From: Edolisoma coerulescens
Lineage: Eukaryota; Chordata; Aves; Passeriformes; Campephagidae
DNA length: 64,000 nucleotides
Assembly: GCA_013397115.1 (NCBI GenBank)
Contig: VWZW01001322.1
Coordinates: 620,001-684,000, forward strand
Direction: 5' to 3'
Positions within the stretch are counted from its first letter, which is position 1; each line of letters begins with the position of its first letter. Shown piece by piece: positions 23,329 to 36,500 of the stretch. The position numbers were made by a program, and so were the translations under genes. The notes beneath the pieces are model-generated. The model worked only from the letters and a program-made list of their open reading frames with translations, made no database searches and was not told the origin of the DNA.

Positions 23329-25963
23329 CTAAATAATAGACAAACAAAACTAACTGACAATATCACTAACAGGCTATTGTTTGGTTACATGTTTATTTAG
23401 CTACATAACTGACTGTATTATGCATTTTAAGGCAAGCTGTAAATCACAATTAAGCCATGTGCTAATAAGCTTACTCAGATGATTAAACATTCTGACGTAG
23501 TATCTTTACAATAATTACATCAATCCACATCAATAAGGTGGTCTACGCATTTATTTTAGAAAAGATCAATCACAGTCACTGAACTTTGCAGTGTTTCACA
23601 TTTTCAGCTAAAATTTAATGCACTTTTTTCTGATTTTTTTTATCAAAATCATCACTGGCTTGTTTCCTAATACAGGACAAATAGAGGGAAAATGTAGTTT
23701 ATTTCCAAAATAATCCAAATGTTCCATTAAATAACTATTGTTGTTAGAAAAGAGCTGAAAATCTGAAAATAGGGGAAATCATGGTAACAACTTAAAAGCA
23801 CAGAAATGCAGAAACTGAATCCCATTACAGAAATACTCCTCTGGAAAAGCTGAATTAGTAAGTACCTAGGAGAGCTTACACAGACTTAAGTGTTTTAAAA
23901 TACTGGAAATTCTCACATGCCAGTATCTTTCAACAGACAGTCACGCATTCAGTGACTGAACCACCTTAAGTTTTTACTTGAGAAGTCAGCATGTGTTGGT
24001 AACTGCAGTTCCAGAAGGGTGCCTGAATTTCCCAGCAGCTGTGTTTCTTTGTATTTTCTTTGTATAAAACTGTGGAGCCCATGTGTGTTTGTTAGAGAAC
24101 GGAGGTGATTCTCTAACAAAATTATTTCTTTTTTCATCTGGAAAGGAGAGTATTAAGCTTCAGCTTTACTGATGGTATTTAGCATGCAGGCCACAGCTGT
24201 CTAAAAAATAACTGAAGATCGTTCAACTTTTCTTTTAATCTATGTCCCTTTAGCAGGCTTACACGAGGAACTATTTTTAATAGCTCCACTGTTTTGGTGG
24301 ACTCTCATTCACCTCCTTACACAATGCATTCTGCACATTGCATATGTAAAGCTGTCAAACAGCACTGAAGCAGTAAGGCGAAGCAGTGGCCACGGGTCAG
24401 TATGACTCTGCCTTGTCCCTCCAGCATCGGTGCAGTTTGCATTGATTAGAGACTCTGTCCAAGGGAGGAAGCTCTGTCTTGTGATTAAGGCACCGTGTGC
24501 TTAAGGCAGTTACCCTCCCAGAACAAGCTCCTGACCCGACTCCTGCACAGCCTTGACATACAAGCAAGTTGTAGAAGAGCAGCTGGGCACTCTGAGTGCT
24601 GGTCTTCACGGACCCTCCTGCCTCAAGGACGTGAGGCAATCTGAGGTAGCTTATCCACCAGCCCACTCTGCATTAACTAATTTAACTGCTGGAGCTAAAG
24701 AGTGTAAGTATACAACAACTGAAGAGGACCAGCAACATATCAGTGCACTGCAATTTAATTCTGTGATGCAGATGTTACTCAGCACTGCCAAAGCAATACT
24801 GCACACTACTTCCCATCCTCAGGGTGAGGTGATGTTACATTCTTTACTGCCTATGCTATTCCATGCCATGGTGTCTGCAAAAATGGAAAGACTATAAAGA
24901 AAACATCACCAGGAATAACACATAGTGGATCTGTGAGCTACACTTTAGGAAAACAGAAGAAATACAGAATATGTGTACTAAGCACTGGATGTCCTCAACA
25001 GTGAAGGACATAGGAGCATGGTGAATCTGTGTATCATCTGTAATATGATATGTTTGCATGTCAGGCCTGTTTTGAATGTGTTGATAGGTGAAAAATAAAC
25101 TAAAGGGAAGTTTATGGTTCGGTTTGGAAAAAGGAACAGTGGGAGAAAAAAAACAAGTGCAAAAGCAAGTTTTAATGTGCACTTTCCTCAGAGCAGAGTT
25201 TGAGACACATTTCCCAACAGTAACAGAGGACTCCAGGATTGCCTTCCTTTCCTTAAATTGCCTAAGTTTGCTTTTGCACTTTATTTAAGGTGCACCTGTA
25301 GTAGCTACATTAGTCATAATGTTTACATGTTAAATGGCATTTTTGCAATAAAATGTAAAAATAACCATAGGAAGATACTAATTATGCTGTGCTTAAGACT
25401 TCTTTGTAAATCCCCTTCTGTTATGCAATACCTCTCCTATGAAACCCAGAGGAATGTCTATTATGCTCAGTGTAGCAAATTAAAATTCTTTGTGGGTCTC
25501 TCAGCTGATTTTGTCTTTCCAGAAAATTAAAAATCAAGATATTTCCTGTGAATTAAGCCCTGCTTACAAAAAAAAGCACACAATGTGGTATCTCCCCTGT
25601 TTAAAGCAGTATTCTACATGAGAGAAGCAGCAAGTGCAGTATTGTTTAAAACTCATGCAAATAGGTACCTTTGCACTGATTCTACTAGCCTGAACAGTGG
25701 ATATACAATAGCATTGCTTCACAGTGACTTCTGCTTCCTGGCATATAAAACCTCACTTTTGGCCAATAAGCACAGTATACAACTCCAACTTTAGGTAAAG
25801 CTTCAGGTATGAGAGGGAGCCTATCAGTTCACAGTGCTTGTTGGAAAGAACATAAAAATTATTCAGCATTTAAACACACGGATCACATTAAAACACTGAA
25901 AGTGATGATAAAATTAATTATAAATCTACTGATTCTGCCCATCTCCAAAAATTCTTAACTTAC
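23329..25963 (-). other. KIT intron 16
   Basis: 2,635 bp, GT-AG. No repeat family recognised. In mouse a truncated kit transcript starts in intron 16; I see no clear core promoter here to suggest the same. Confidence 0.85.
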
Positions 25964-26091
25964 GTTTTTGGAGGCAAGGAAGCTCATGCCCTTTGCCACC
26001 TGGTAAGAAAAGCTTAGCAGATCTTCTACATCTAAAGCAAGTTCATCATCTTCCGGCATAGAAAGGGTAACATCCTGATCAGTGTAGGATC
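25964..26091 (-). CDS. KIT: KIT exon 16: start of kinase C-lobe
   Basis: 128 bp, same as human; phase 1 in, codon boundary out. Acceptor TATTGTGTAG, donor AAAAAC|GTAAGT. It encodes [20 protein letters not shown] then [20 protein letters not shown] and KN. It closes the kinase insert and opens the C-lobe; [12 protein letters not shown] and FLASKN match human. The tyrosine of GSYTD corresponds to human Y747. Confidence 0.98.
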
Positions 26092-26451
26092 CTACACAAT
26101 ATAAACAACAACAGCTTTTGAGTTAGGCAACTGTAATCATGTAGAAATCATGTAGAGTTGTTTTGACATTAAACAAAACAGTGATTTGAGTTAAGTACCA
26201 GTCTGGAATCACATAAATAGCCCATCACCAAAAAGTAAAAAATAATCCTGATGCTCCATTTAAGTGTGAATACAAGACACTGTAATTCAGCATACTAAAT
26301 TTAGCATTCTTTTTCAAGCCTTCTCACACTAATTACTGAGTTTTAAGTGTCCCCATTCACAAAAGACAAATATGCTAAAACTGAACAAATCCACAAAGCC
26401 CCGCTTCCTGCACTCCCATCAGCAAACAGAATTCCTTGTCACTGAACTCAC
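26092..26451 (-). other. KIT intron 15
   Basis: 360 bp, GT-AG, no other feature seen. Confidence 0.9.
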
Positions 26452-26540
26452 CAGATTTCACAGGTCGTTTTTTGTCAGCCTTTGGTGGGACTGCGTATGA
26501 CACTCCTGGTTTCATGTCCATGTACTCATTGGCAACATCG
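26452..26540 (-). CDS. KIT: KIT exon 15: kinase insert with PI3K-binding YMDM motif
   Basis: 89 bp (human 92); phase 2 to phase 1. Acceptor CCTCTGCAG, donor ATCTG|GTGAGT. It encodes [20 protein letters not shown] then [13 protein letters not shown] is the phosphotyrosine that recruits the p85 subunit of PI3K (Y721 in human); SYAVP keeps the Y730 equivalent. The acceptor has no second AG three bases away, so the alternative serine inclusion known at this junction in mammals is not expected. Confidence 0.97.
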
Positions 26541-28299
26541 CTGCAGAGGCAGCAGAACAAAAGAAACACGCGTTAGTGAAAAAGGTCTCAAAAGCCATCC
26601 AAGCAAAAAGATGGATTAAGAAGGCCAACCTTCTGAATAATTGCTTTATAAATGATCAGCTGATTGGAAATTCATGGGTGTGTGAAAAAAATGAGGAAAT
26701 GCCTGTACAGAGAGGTTTGTTGGTACAGTTAATGATACACCTCAAAGTTTGAGTTTGGCTCAGGTGAGCAAAAAAAACCCTTTCACATGAATACCGTTTA
26801 TACAGACTTCACTCTCTACAAATTAACATCCAGATGTTTCACAGGATCTGCTAGTGCTTCCTTTTTCTCCTTAGGCCAGCTTCTACCAGACTATTTCAGC
26901 AGCTCAATTGGCAATTGAAATGCAGAAGACAAATGGTAAAAAATGTTAAATTCAGAAATTCCCAAGTTCCATAGGGGATTCATATATATTTCAAAAAATC
27001 AGCCGAGGCTTGGGACAGCCATCTGCTACATTCTTTTAAGTTTAAATTTTCTTATTGCTATATATGATTCAAATGTACAGATTTTCATACTATATGGTTT
27101 ATAAATATACAGTTAGGCACCTTTAGAAATGATGGATGTACTTTGGCATTTTTCACTTCATTGCCATTAGAATTCATATACTTCCTTAGCCTGAAACATC
27201 TGCTTAGTTTAAGAACAATAAATGCAGCCAGAGAGCTAACATGGGAAGGAGCAACGAGATCACCAATAGCTTTAGTTACCACCAGAAACACATCTGACAC
27301 ATTCAGCAGCAGTAAATACTAACAAGGGAATTTCGTAAATACTCTGCTGTTAATAACTCAATTTACAAACTGTGCTTAAACAGCAAGATCTCTTCACTGA
27401 ACAGAGGGCACACCTCCAATGGCAAATCACAGCCTTATGTTCATCACCCCAACCTCTCTGGGGCATCACCAGCTATCCATTTATTGCCACAGCACAAACA
27501 GCTTCACCAGTACTACGCTCTGGTGGGATAAAGAACTTTTCCAACTCCCTGGGTCTGCCTGCTTATTTTGCGGCTTCCAACACAAAGTAATGGGCCCACT
27601 GGGGCAATAAACAGACTAAAATTTAGATTGGGCAGGTATTGTAATAGCCCCTAGGTTTTGGTAAGCTGTCTCTCTCACTTTGCAAACAGAAGGAAATCTG
27701 CTTGGAAACGCCCTTGGAAAGAACTCTGGGATGGTATATAAAACACATCAGTTAAAAATATACAGATGAATTAAGTACAAGAGCAATCTCAGAGTCATGA
27801 CACAGGTTGTTTCACCACAAAATGTAGCGAGTTGTCAGTGGCAGCCTGCCGCTGACATTGTAAGACACTAGTTTGATTTTGTAAGAAGTCATTTCTGAAG
27901 GCAGGAACTTGGGAGAACTCAGGGTACTAACAGCCCGACACTGGGGAAATTGTCATTCAAGCTGCTAAATAAGCACTACCAAAGTTTAACAATAACAATA
28001 AACACAAACATGTACACAGATTGGAGGCAAGGAGGTGCATGAAATAACTGCAGAAAATTTGATAAAGAAGCAGAACAGAGAGCGCATACAATCCACTCTG
28101 TATATAATGACACTCTGTTAGAATAAATCACCCCCTGAAAAAATAGCCTCTTAATTAAACTGTTTTCTTGTGCAGCAAAGAATCTTCAAAGCCTGCTGCC
28201 TGAAATGTTTCTCCATACCTCTTATCCCTAATAAACGTTGGTATCTCCTCCTTCCCGGTCTTATAAAAACACAAGTACGTTTCAGCAGGTCATACTTAC
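26541..28299 (-). other. KIT intron 14
   Basis: 1,759 bp, GT-AG, no other feature seen. Confidence 0.9.
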
Positions 28300-28450
28300 G
28301 CCGCAGGCTCTGACTGATGCAAAAGGTTCTCATACACAGCTGCATCTGCGTGTTCCTCATGTTTTGGACAAATAAATGAATCTCGTTTCCGTCTCAGAAA
28401 ATTTAAAAGATCACCATAACAGCAATATTCTGTAATGACCAGAGTGGGAC
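28300..28450 (-). CDS. KIT: KIT exon 14: hinge and start of kinase insert
   Basis: 151 bp, same as human; phase 1 to phase 2. Acceptor CATCTACAG, donor GCGGC|GTAAGT. It encodes [40 protein letters not shown] and [10 protein letters not shown]. The Thr of VITEYC is the gatekeeper (T670 in human) and EYCCYGD the hinge. VYENLL keeps the pYxN GRB2 site equivalent to Y703. Confidence 0.99.
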
Positions 28451-30372
<1,922 letters not shown>

Positions 30373-30628
30373 CTAATAAAGCAAACAAAATACTCTGTAA
30401 TGACTTTGAGTACTTCCTCCTGTAGGGCTCAACATTTTATTTTATGGTATCTAGGAAGCTATTGCAGACACGCCTGCTTGCCTTTTGTCCCAAGGCAAGA
30501 ATGAGCAATTATCACTATCTGCATTACTGCACAACATCTTTGTGACAAGACCCTGCTGTGTTTGACCAAAGTCTCATATGAGACCTGAAGGTTTCACCTT
30601 GCAGATGAAGTTAAATAAATCTAAACTA

Positions 30629-30823
<195 letters not shown>

Positions 30824-30849
30824 TCAGGCAAAGGGGCTTCTGATTTTAC

Positions 30850-30956
30850 CTGCAAATATATGTACACCAGGATCATGACTATGATGCACATCAGTCCTGC
30901 AGCAACTCCAAATGCAGTTAGCAAAGGGGTGAAAAGGGTATGGGTACGGATTTTTT
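30850..30956 (-). CDS. KIT: KIT exon 10: transmembrane helix
   Basis: 107 bp, same as human; phase 1 in, codon boundary out. Acceptor TCTTTCCAG, donor TGCAG|GTAAA. It encodes [20 protein letters not shown] then [16 protein letters not shown]: a short polar juxtamembrane stretch followed by a hydrophobic helix of about 23 residues. HTLFTPLL and CIIVMIL are identical to human KIT. Confidence 0.98.
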
Positions 30957-32045
30957 CTGGAAAGACACAGAAAATTCTCCTTAAAATACTGAACAAGAAA
31001 AACTAAATTAAAATGATGCAGGTGAAAACCTTTCCTTGGTTCTTCTTTGTAAAATAAAGTTTGGAGTTTTGACTTTCCCAGATGTGCTCCAGGTGTATCA
31101 GAATGTCTTTCCTGAATCAGCTGTGGGAGATGGAGCTGGCACAGAAACCATCCAGTTCAATGCCTTTGGAGTCTCAGCTTCATTAATTCAGGAGGTTTGG
31201 CACTAAGATCAGTTAATGTAAGAGGTTTGCATGATCTCAGTCAAGTTAGGTTAAAGAAAGCAGCTTTTATCTGAAGTCCCAATTTCTTCTCTTCCCCTTT
31301 GCCCCCCACCTAAGTATGATTGCTACAGCACAGTCTTTACTAGGAGAGGTTGTGTCGAGTAGTGAAGAAATACCATTCCACTACAACCCATCTGCCCCAA
31401 ATCTGGCATATTTGTTTGTATGTTCTGTCTGGGTGTAACAGAAAAAAAAAAGTAGCAGAACATTTGGTTTTGCAAAGAAGAGCACAGCTTTACAAATACA
31501 TTTCAAATCATCTATGTTCTAGTAGTTTTTTCTCCCCCACAAACCTACAAATACCACTACAAAACTCATAAGCCCTTCTGCAGTATGTTGTTGTTGTTAC
31601 TTCTTTTATAGTAGCAGGACACTTAAGCTCTAGGCAAGCTGGGGACCGCATTTTTCCTGAGACATTGTAAAAACCTAAAATAAAATGCAATCTTTCTTTT
31701 AAAAAAAAAAGTGATGGCCTAAATACTCAAAACAGACAATGACAGGAAAACAAAAGGGAGAGAGAGGGAAAGCCAGGGTAATGCTGTAGGTGGCTTTCCT
31801 CTGCACTGCACAGACAGAAGAAACCCACGTACCTACTGCCCTGCAGAACAGGTGCCTTAAAAAGACAGTGCCACAATAGTCACTGAAAAATTAAAGCAAT
31901 ACTTTTCCAGGCAGAGCATGCAATGTAGTATGTTATCATGTGCTCAGCCACAGTATTGCAAACTTTCTAATGGCAAAATCACGTAAAATCCTTCTACAGA
32001 AAACTAACCACCACCCATTGTGGCCTCATTCACCCGTGATGTTAC
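30957..32045 (-). other. KIT intron 9
   Basis: 1,089 bp for the first donor (1,077 for the second, 12 nt on). GT-AG. No repeat recognised. Introns 10 (92 bp), 11 (258 bp) and 12 (88 bp) next to it are very short, as in other vertebrates. Confidence 0.88.
32034..32045 (-). other. KIT: Optional 12-nt extension of KIT exon 9 (GNIT)
   Basis: Between the first donor (GTAAC) and a second donor (GTGAAT) lie 12 nt. Using the second donor changes FAIK-EKIR to FAIK-GNIT-EKIR. This mirrors the mammalian GNNK plus/minus forms in position, size and mechanism. NIT is an N-glycosylation sequon, which GNNK is not. Confidence 0.6.
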
Positions 32046-32239
32046 CTTTAATAGCAAAGTTGAAGAAAGCAGAGCTCCTGTCCCCATTGCTGGAGGCCTC
32101 ACAGCACACGGTGCCGGTGCTCCTGAACATGCTGGCATTAATGGTGCTTTCAACCAGGATTCGTTCAAAGGACGGTGCTGATGAATTTGTGTAACCGATT
32201 TTGACATCCATGGGGGATATTGTTGGTGAATCAAAACAC
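32046..32239 (-). CDS. KIT: KIT exon 9: Ig-like domain 5, second part, with a possible alternative donor
   Basis: 194 bp with the donor AAAG|GTAAC; phase 2 to phase 1; acceptor TGATTTTCCAG. It encodes CFDSPTISPMDVKIGYTNSS, APSFERILVESTINASMFRS, TGTVCCEASSNGDRSSAFFN and FAIK. It is the most diverged exon against human, but FNFAxK and the cysteine positions align. VCC carries one cysteine more than human VEC. A second donor (CGG|GTGAAT) 12 nt further on would extend the exon to 32034 and add GNIT before EKIR, analogous to the mammalian GNNK isoform choice. Counting only the short form, this exon happens to equal the human GNNK+ exon in length. Confidence 0.95.
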
Positions 32240-33419
32240 CTGGAAAATCAATACTGACAGTTACCTGCGATGGACTGCTACCTGAAGTGCCAGACCAACT
32301 GAGAACTGAACTACACTGGTCTACAAAGGGATTTGGTTGAAGATCTTAACCTTAAAACAGCCGACTAATGGGGTCTCGTGGTCTTGTATGTAGTGGGAGA
32401 AATGGGTATGTACACCTAGCCTGGCCCAACTAGAGACCACGATGTCTGCATTTGTTTTCGGTTAGACATATCTACAGGTCTGTAACTTCTCTACGGGCTT
32501 TATACCATTCAACATTCATTTTCAACTTCAGTGTCAAGCAGTTGTGGTCCATTACCCACTTCTGAAAATGTTCCCCAAGCATCATCTTATTACAGCACAA
32601 AAAAAGTCCATGATATACATAAAACACCAGCAAGCTTATACGTAGTCAGAAAATTGCCAATTCTTTTCTCTCAAGATGTTGCTTCTCCTTCATATGTCAC
32701 ATATCTACTACATGAGCACACATTTAAGATTTTAAAAAAGGTATTATTTGAAACCATTAAGGAAATAACAATTATTTTAGACATAAAACAAATTACACCG
32801 GTGGGAAGGAGACCCATGACTTGCTAGTATGAGATCTATCACCATGGGGGAAGTCAAGCAAAACCTTATTTGTTTCACAAATGCTCACTTCACAGTGAAA
32901 CTCTACAATCTTCTTAAAAACGCCTGTTCTTAAAAACATCCAGCTTTATTCATAACAATTCTGGACTTGTTTACTTGTCATATGTTTCATGTCAACAGAA
33001 ATCTAATTACATTATGTCTGGAAAAATTACTTCATTACGCAATAAAACAAATTATAACAGCCATATTCACAAGTGATTCTGTGATTGCCATTCTGTGAAA
33101 CTGCATGTAGAACATATGTCATTTGGGGCCAAGCTGATACAAACCATAGCTAGCTTGCAGCGGAAAGTTTGGCTTTTATTTTTACGCAGCAGAAATTGAT
33201 GGTTATTCCCCTTTCAATGACAGAATGCAAAGGAGAAAACCGAAACATATCCCTGCCTTCTCACAAACTACTGCAAATGCAATGCCAAAAAGGATGAAAG
33301 CCACGCTGCAACATTCGAATGTAACTATTAGCAAGTCATTTCATGTTCTTAATTTTTAATTAGCAATTGGGTGTGTTGCACATAAATAACCTTCGGAGAC
33401 TCTTGTTTACTTAACTCAC
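32240..33419 (-). other. KIT intron 8
   Basis: 1,180 bp, GT-AG, no other feature seen. Confidence 0.9.
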
Positions 33420-33534
33420 CTCTGCTCGGTTCCTGGGCAAAAATACCAGTATATGGTAGGGGCTGGGAATCCAGCTGCTACGCACTGGAGAATACCATTG
33501 CTAAGTATATCCAGAGTGAGAATCTCAGGTTTTG
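33420..33534 (-). CDS. KIT: KIT exon 8: Ig-like domain 5, first part
   Basis: 115 bp, same as human; phase 1 to phase 2. Acceptor TTATTGCAG, donor GCAGAG|GTGAGT. It encodes [20 protein letters not shown] then [20 protein letters not shown] gives the first Ig5 cysteine, and YFCPGTEQ the first member of the additional disulfide completed in exon 9 by QRC. In humans this exon carries activating mutations in leukaemia and mastocytosis; the sequence here looks wild type. Confidence 0.98.
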
Positions 33535-36500
33535 CTGCAATAAAGAAAAGCAATAGTCATCCACTAGGGGAACACAGAATTTGCACTGCCATTTGTTCTT
33601 CACATCAGCAACCTGTGTGCCTTATCATGCATGGAATCACTCAGGTGAGCAAGACCTTCTTAAGCTCAAGGATGTCTGGGTCTGAACTGGTGTCCTGCAA
33701 AAATCGAACATCTGTGAAAATATTAGTTCTTACACTGAATGCTTGGGCTGGATGTCAGAAGAATACCTTATCTCCCCTGAGTATTTGATTTGATGAAAGA
33801 TCCTAAACCAGCACAGCTAAGAGCTTAAACAACCAAAAGAAGCATGTGCTTGGAACAACAATAAAGTTCCCATTCCTGCACAGCATGACTTTACCCGCCT
33901 GTAAAAAGGACAGTTCCTTCACAGTTAGAAGTGTACTAAATCTGTCAAACCACATCCCTCTTACATCTGCCCTATGTATTCAATATTACCACTGCAGCCA
34001 GGAAAGGAACTACAATGCAAGGCAACCAGTGCAGACCTCCCCACAGAGGATGTACATCCCTCTAAGATACCGCTACTGAAATGCCCAATTGCCTGATTCT
34101 CTGAAACACTGCACGTAGAGGAAGCCAATACTTAGCTAAACATACTAGCTTTCCAAATGAGAATTTGTGATTGCTCTGAAAGTTTAGAAACTAGAAGTTT
34201 AGAAAGCAATTCATCCAGCCAATGCCTTCTGTCACATCTTGCACAGGAGTTAGTCCTGCAGTTCGTTTAGGAGTCCCTGTTTCAAGTACGGCAGGAAACC
34301 AGTGCAGTCCAGTGGACTTCAGAGTTATTAGTCCAATGTCATAGGCTTCAGCCAAGAGCACCACCAACACAGCAAGGTGTTTTTCCTGGTGAAACTGGAA
34401 TTAGTGACCTTACTTCCCTTAACAACCTTAGCTTCTTTGCAAAATCACCTAAACAGAAGTTAGTGAAAGAAACTATAAAAGACTACATTGCAACGATGCT
34501 GCTCACCTGATAGATAAAAGCTAAGAGCCCATTATCAGTTAATACAGCTTTACAGAAATGTAAGATGAACTTCTAATTCTAGAAAGTAGTGAAGCTGTAT
34601 AGACTGCAGTGGGAAAACAGATTTGTTTCAGATAAAATCCATGTACGAAGACTGCGCAGCGTTAGTTTTTAATGAACAGAATATTCTACTCGCTGATTAA
34701 ATTAGAGGCAATAAAGCACACGTATATTCTCAATCACATACCACCTCCTCGTGACTCATGTTACAGGAACCGAACGTTCTTTGATTTCTAAATCCGCATG
34801 TTGTGTTTTATGCAAAACACCAGGAACCAAACATTGTTGCAAAATGTTGAGACTGATTTTCAGCATTACTCATTTGGTGAGGAACTTTCTGAGAGCACAC
34901 AGCATCTCACCCAGCCTCAATGCTCATAGAATACATGTAATTCACATTTCTGAAATTCCAATCAAAATGGCTGGATTGTGAAATTTTAATTAGCTAAACT
35001 ACAACCCATGTGCTATTTGTTTAGGTATATGCTGTGTTTTAGGCAACATTACAGTACAGTGTAACTCAAGAAATGAGAGAACTAAAAAGTCAAATATAAG
35101 AGGCATATATGCATTAAGCCCTGGAAAAAATACTGTGCCAGAGTTGGTCTGCATGTAACATCTGAAGCTGAGTGAGGGAAATGAAAATGCCCACATTAGT
35201 CAGGGTCTTTCCACTGTAAAAACCTAGCACAATAAAAGCCTGTCTACGTGGCCACGAGCCCACATGGACTCATCCTGCAACAGTGGAAGGAGATGACAGG
35301 CTGTGCAGCCCAGGCAGAGTGGTCCAGCCTTGGTGCCACGGGAAGCTGAGCTGCAGCAGCCTCTGCAAGTGCTGACCTAAGAGCAGCTCTACCCGTCATG
35401 TGCCTGGCAAAGCACTTTGATGTGGCAATTAGCATGATCAGTGTCTCCCCACCAGCACTGACGGCTCCCGAGCCTCCCTGCCTCAGAGACATTAAGAGAT
35501 GCATGTCACTTGAGGCAGCAAAGAGCCCCCCACGCCAGTACCCAAGGGGACTGAGACGGCTGCTGCTGCCATTCCCACTGGCTGCTCCTTTGCCAGCTCA
35601 GGCCACGCACGCATCTCAGCACCTGCATCCCTTCATGGCAGCCAGAGTGCCTTCCTCAACCACCAGTGTAGGTGCTCCAGGGGACGCTGGAGCAAAGATG
35701 GACTGGCTTTCGCAAACAGATGCCGAGCCGTCACCGCGCATCTTCTTTTTAAAAGGGATTTTACTGTGCTAGATTTTATGACTTTTGCTGCCTAATTACC
35801 CCTCTGGCTATCAGACAGACTCCTAATGACTAGACATTGCTTACTGTTCTGACTTTAACCCCTTAAACACTTAACATTTCATTTCATTGCTCAGCATATA
35901 TGCATTCCACCTTCTGTAATCAGGCATTAAATGTCTTAAACTTCTAATTTCACAAAGTTTATTAACTGCTTTTCAGCTTTTATTAATGTCGATTCTGAAT
36001 GTATCAGAGACGACATATAAGAGGTCATTCCTATTTTAATTCAATGTTCTGTATAATGAAATTCCGCGTTTAATTGCTTTCTATTGCCAGTTTCCCTTTC
36101 TTCATTGTTAATGAAGTAAATGTCTAAAAAGTAATACTTAATAGGTATTGTCAGTCATCCCAGACAAAGAGAGAGTTTTTTCCTGCTGAAGCTACATTTT
36201 CTGGACTGGAACAAATTTTTTTACAATATTGTGGTGACTCCTCATCGTTCACTGCATAGTCCAATGACAGGAAAACAGCTGAACCTGGCTTCATGTGATC
36301 TATAATACCATGATCAGTTTTCTCTTTGCAGCAGGAGCCCCAACTGCATAGATAATATTTTGTTGACTGTAATTAAGCTGAGATACTATTTTGCACTAAA
36401 TTCAGTTACTAGTTGGAAGATCCCTCTGCTAATTGCTAATACACCATACCTTGCCACTCTGGAGATTTCTACAGTTTCTTAACTGTAACTGAGTACAGTA

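Noticed and set aside
26541..26549. Alternative serine (NAGNAG) acceptor at exon 15 as in mammals
   Set aside because: There is only one AG at this acceptor (CTCTGCAG|CGATG), so the alternative is not available.
35398..35772. 124-codon + strand ORF in intron 7
   Set aside because: It follows the GC-rich block, is Pro/Ala-rich low-complexity in translation, and lies antisense in an intron with no other support.
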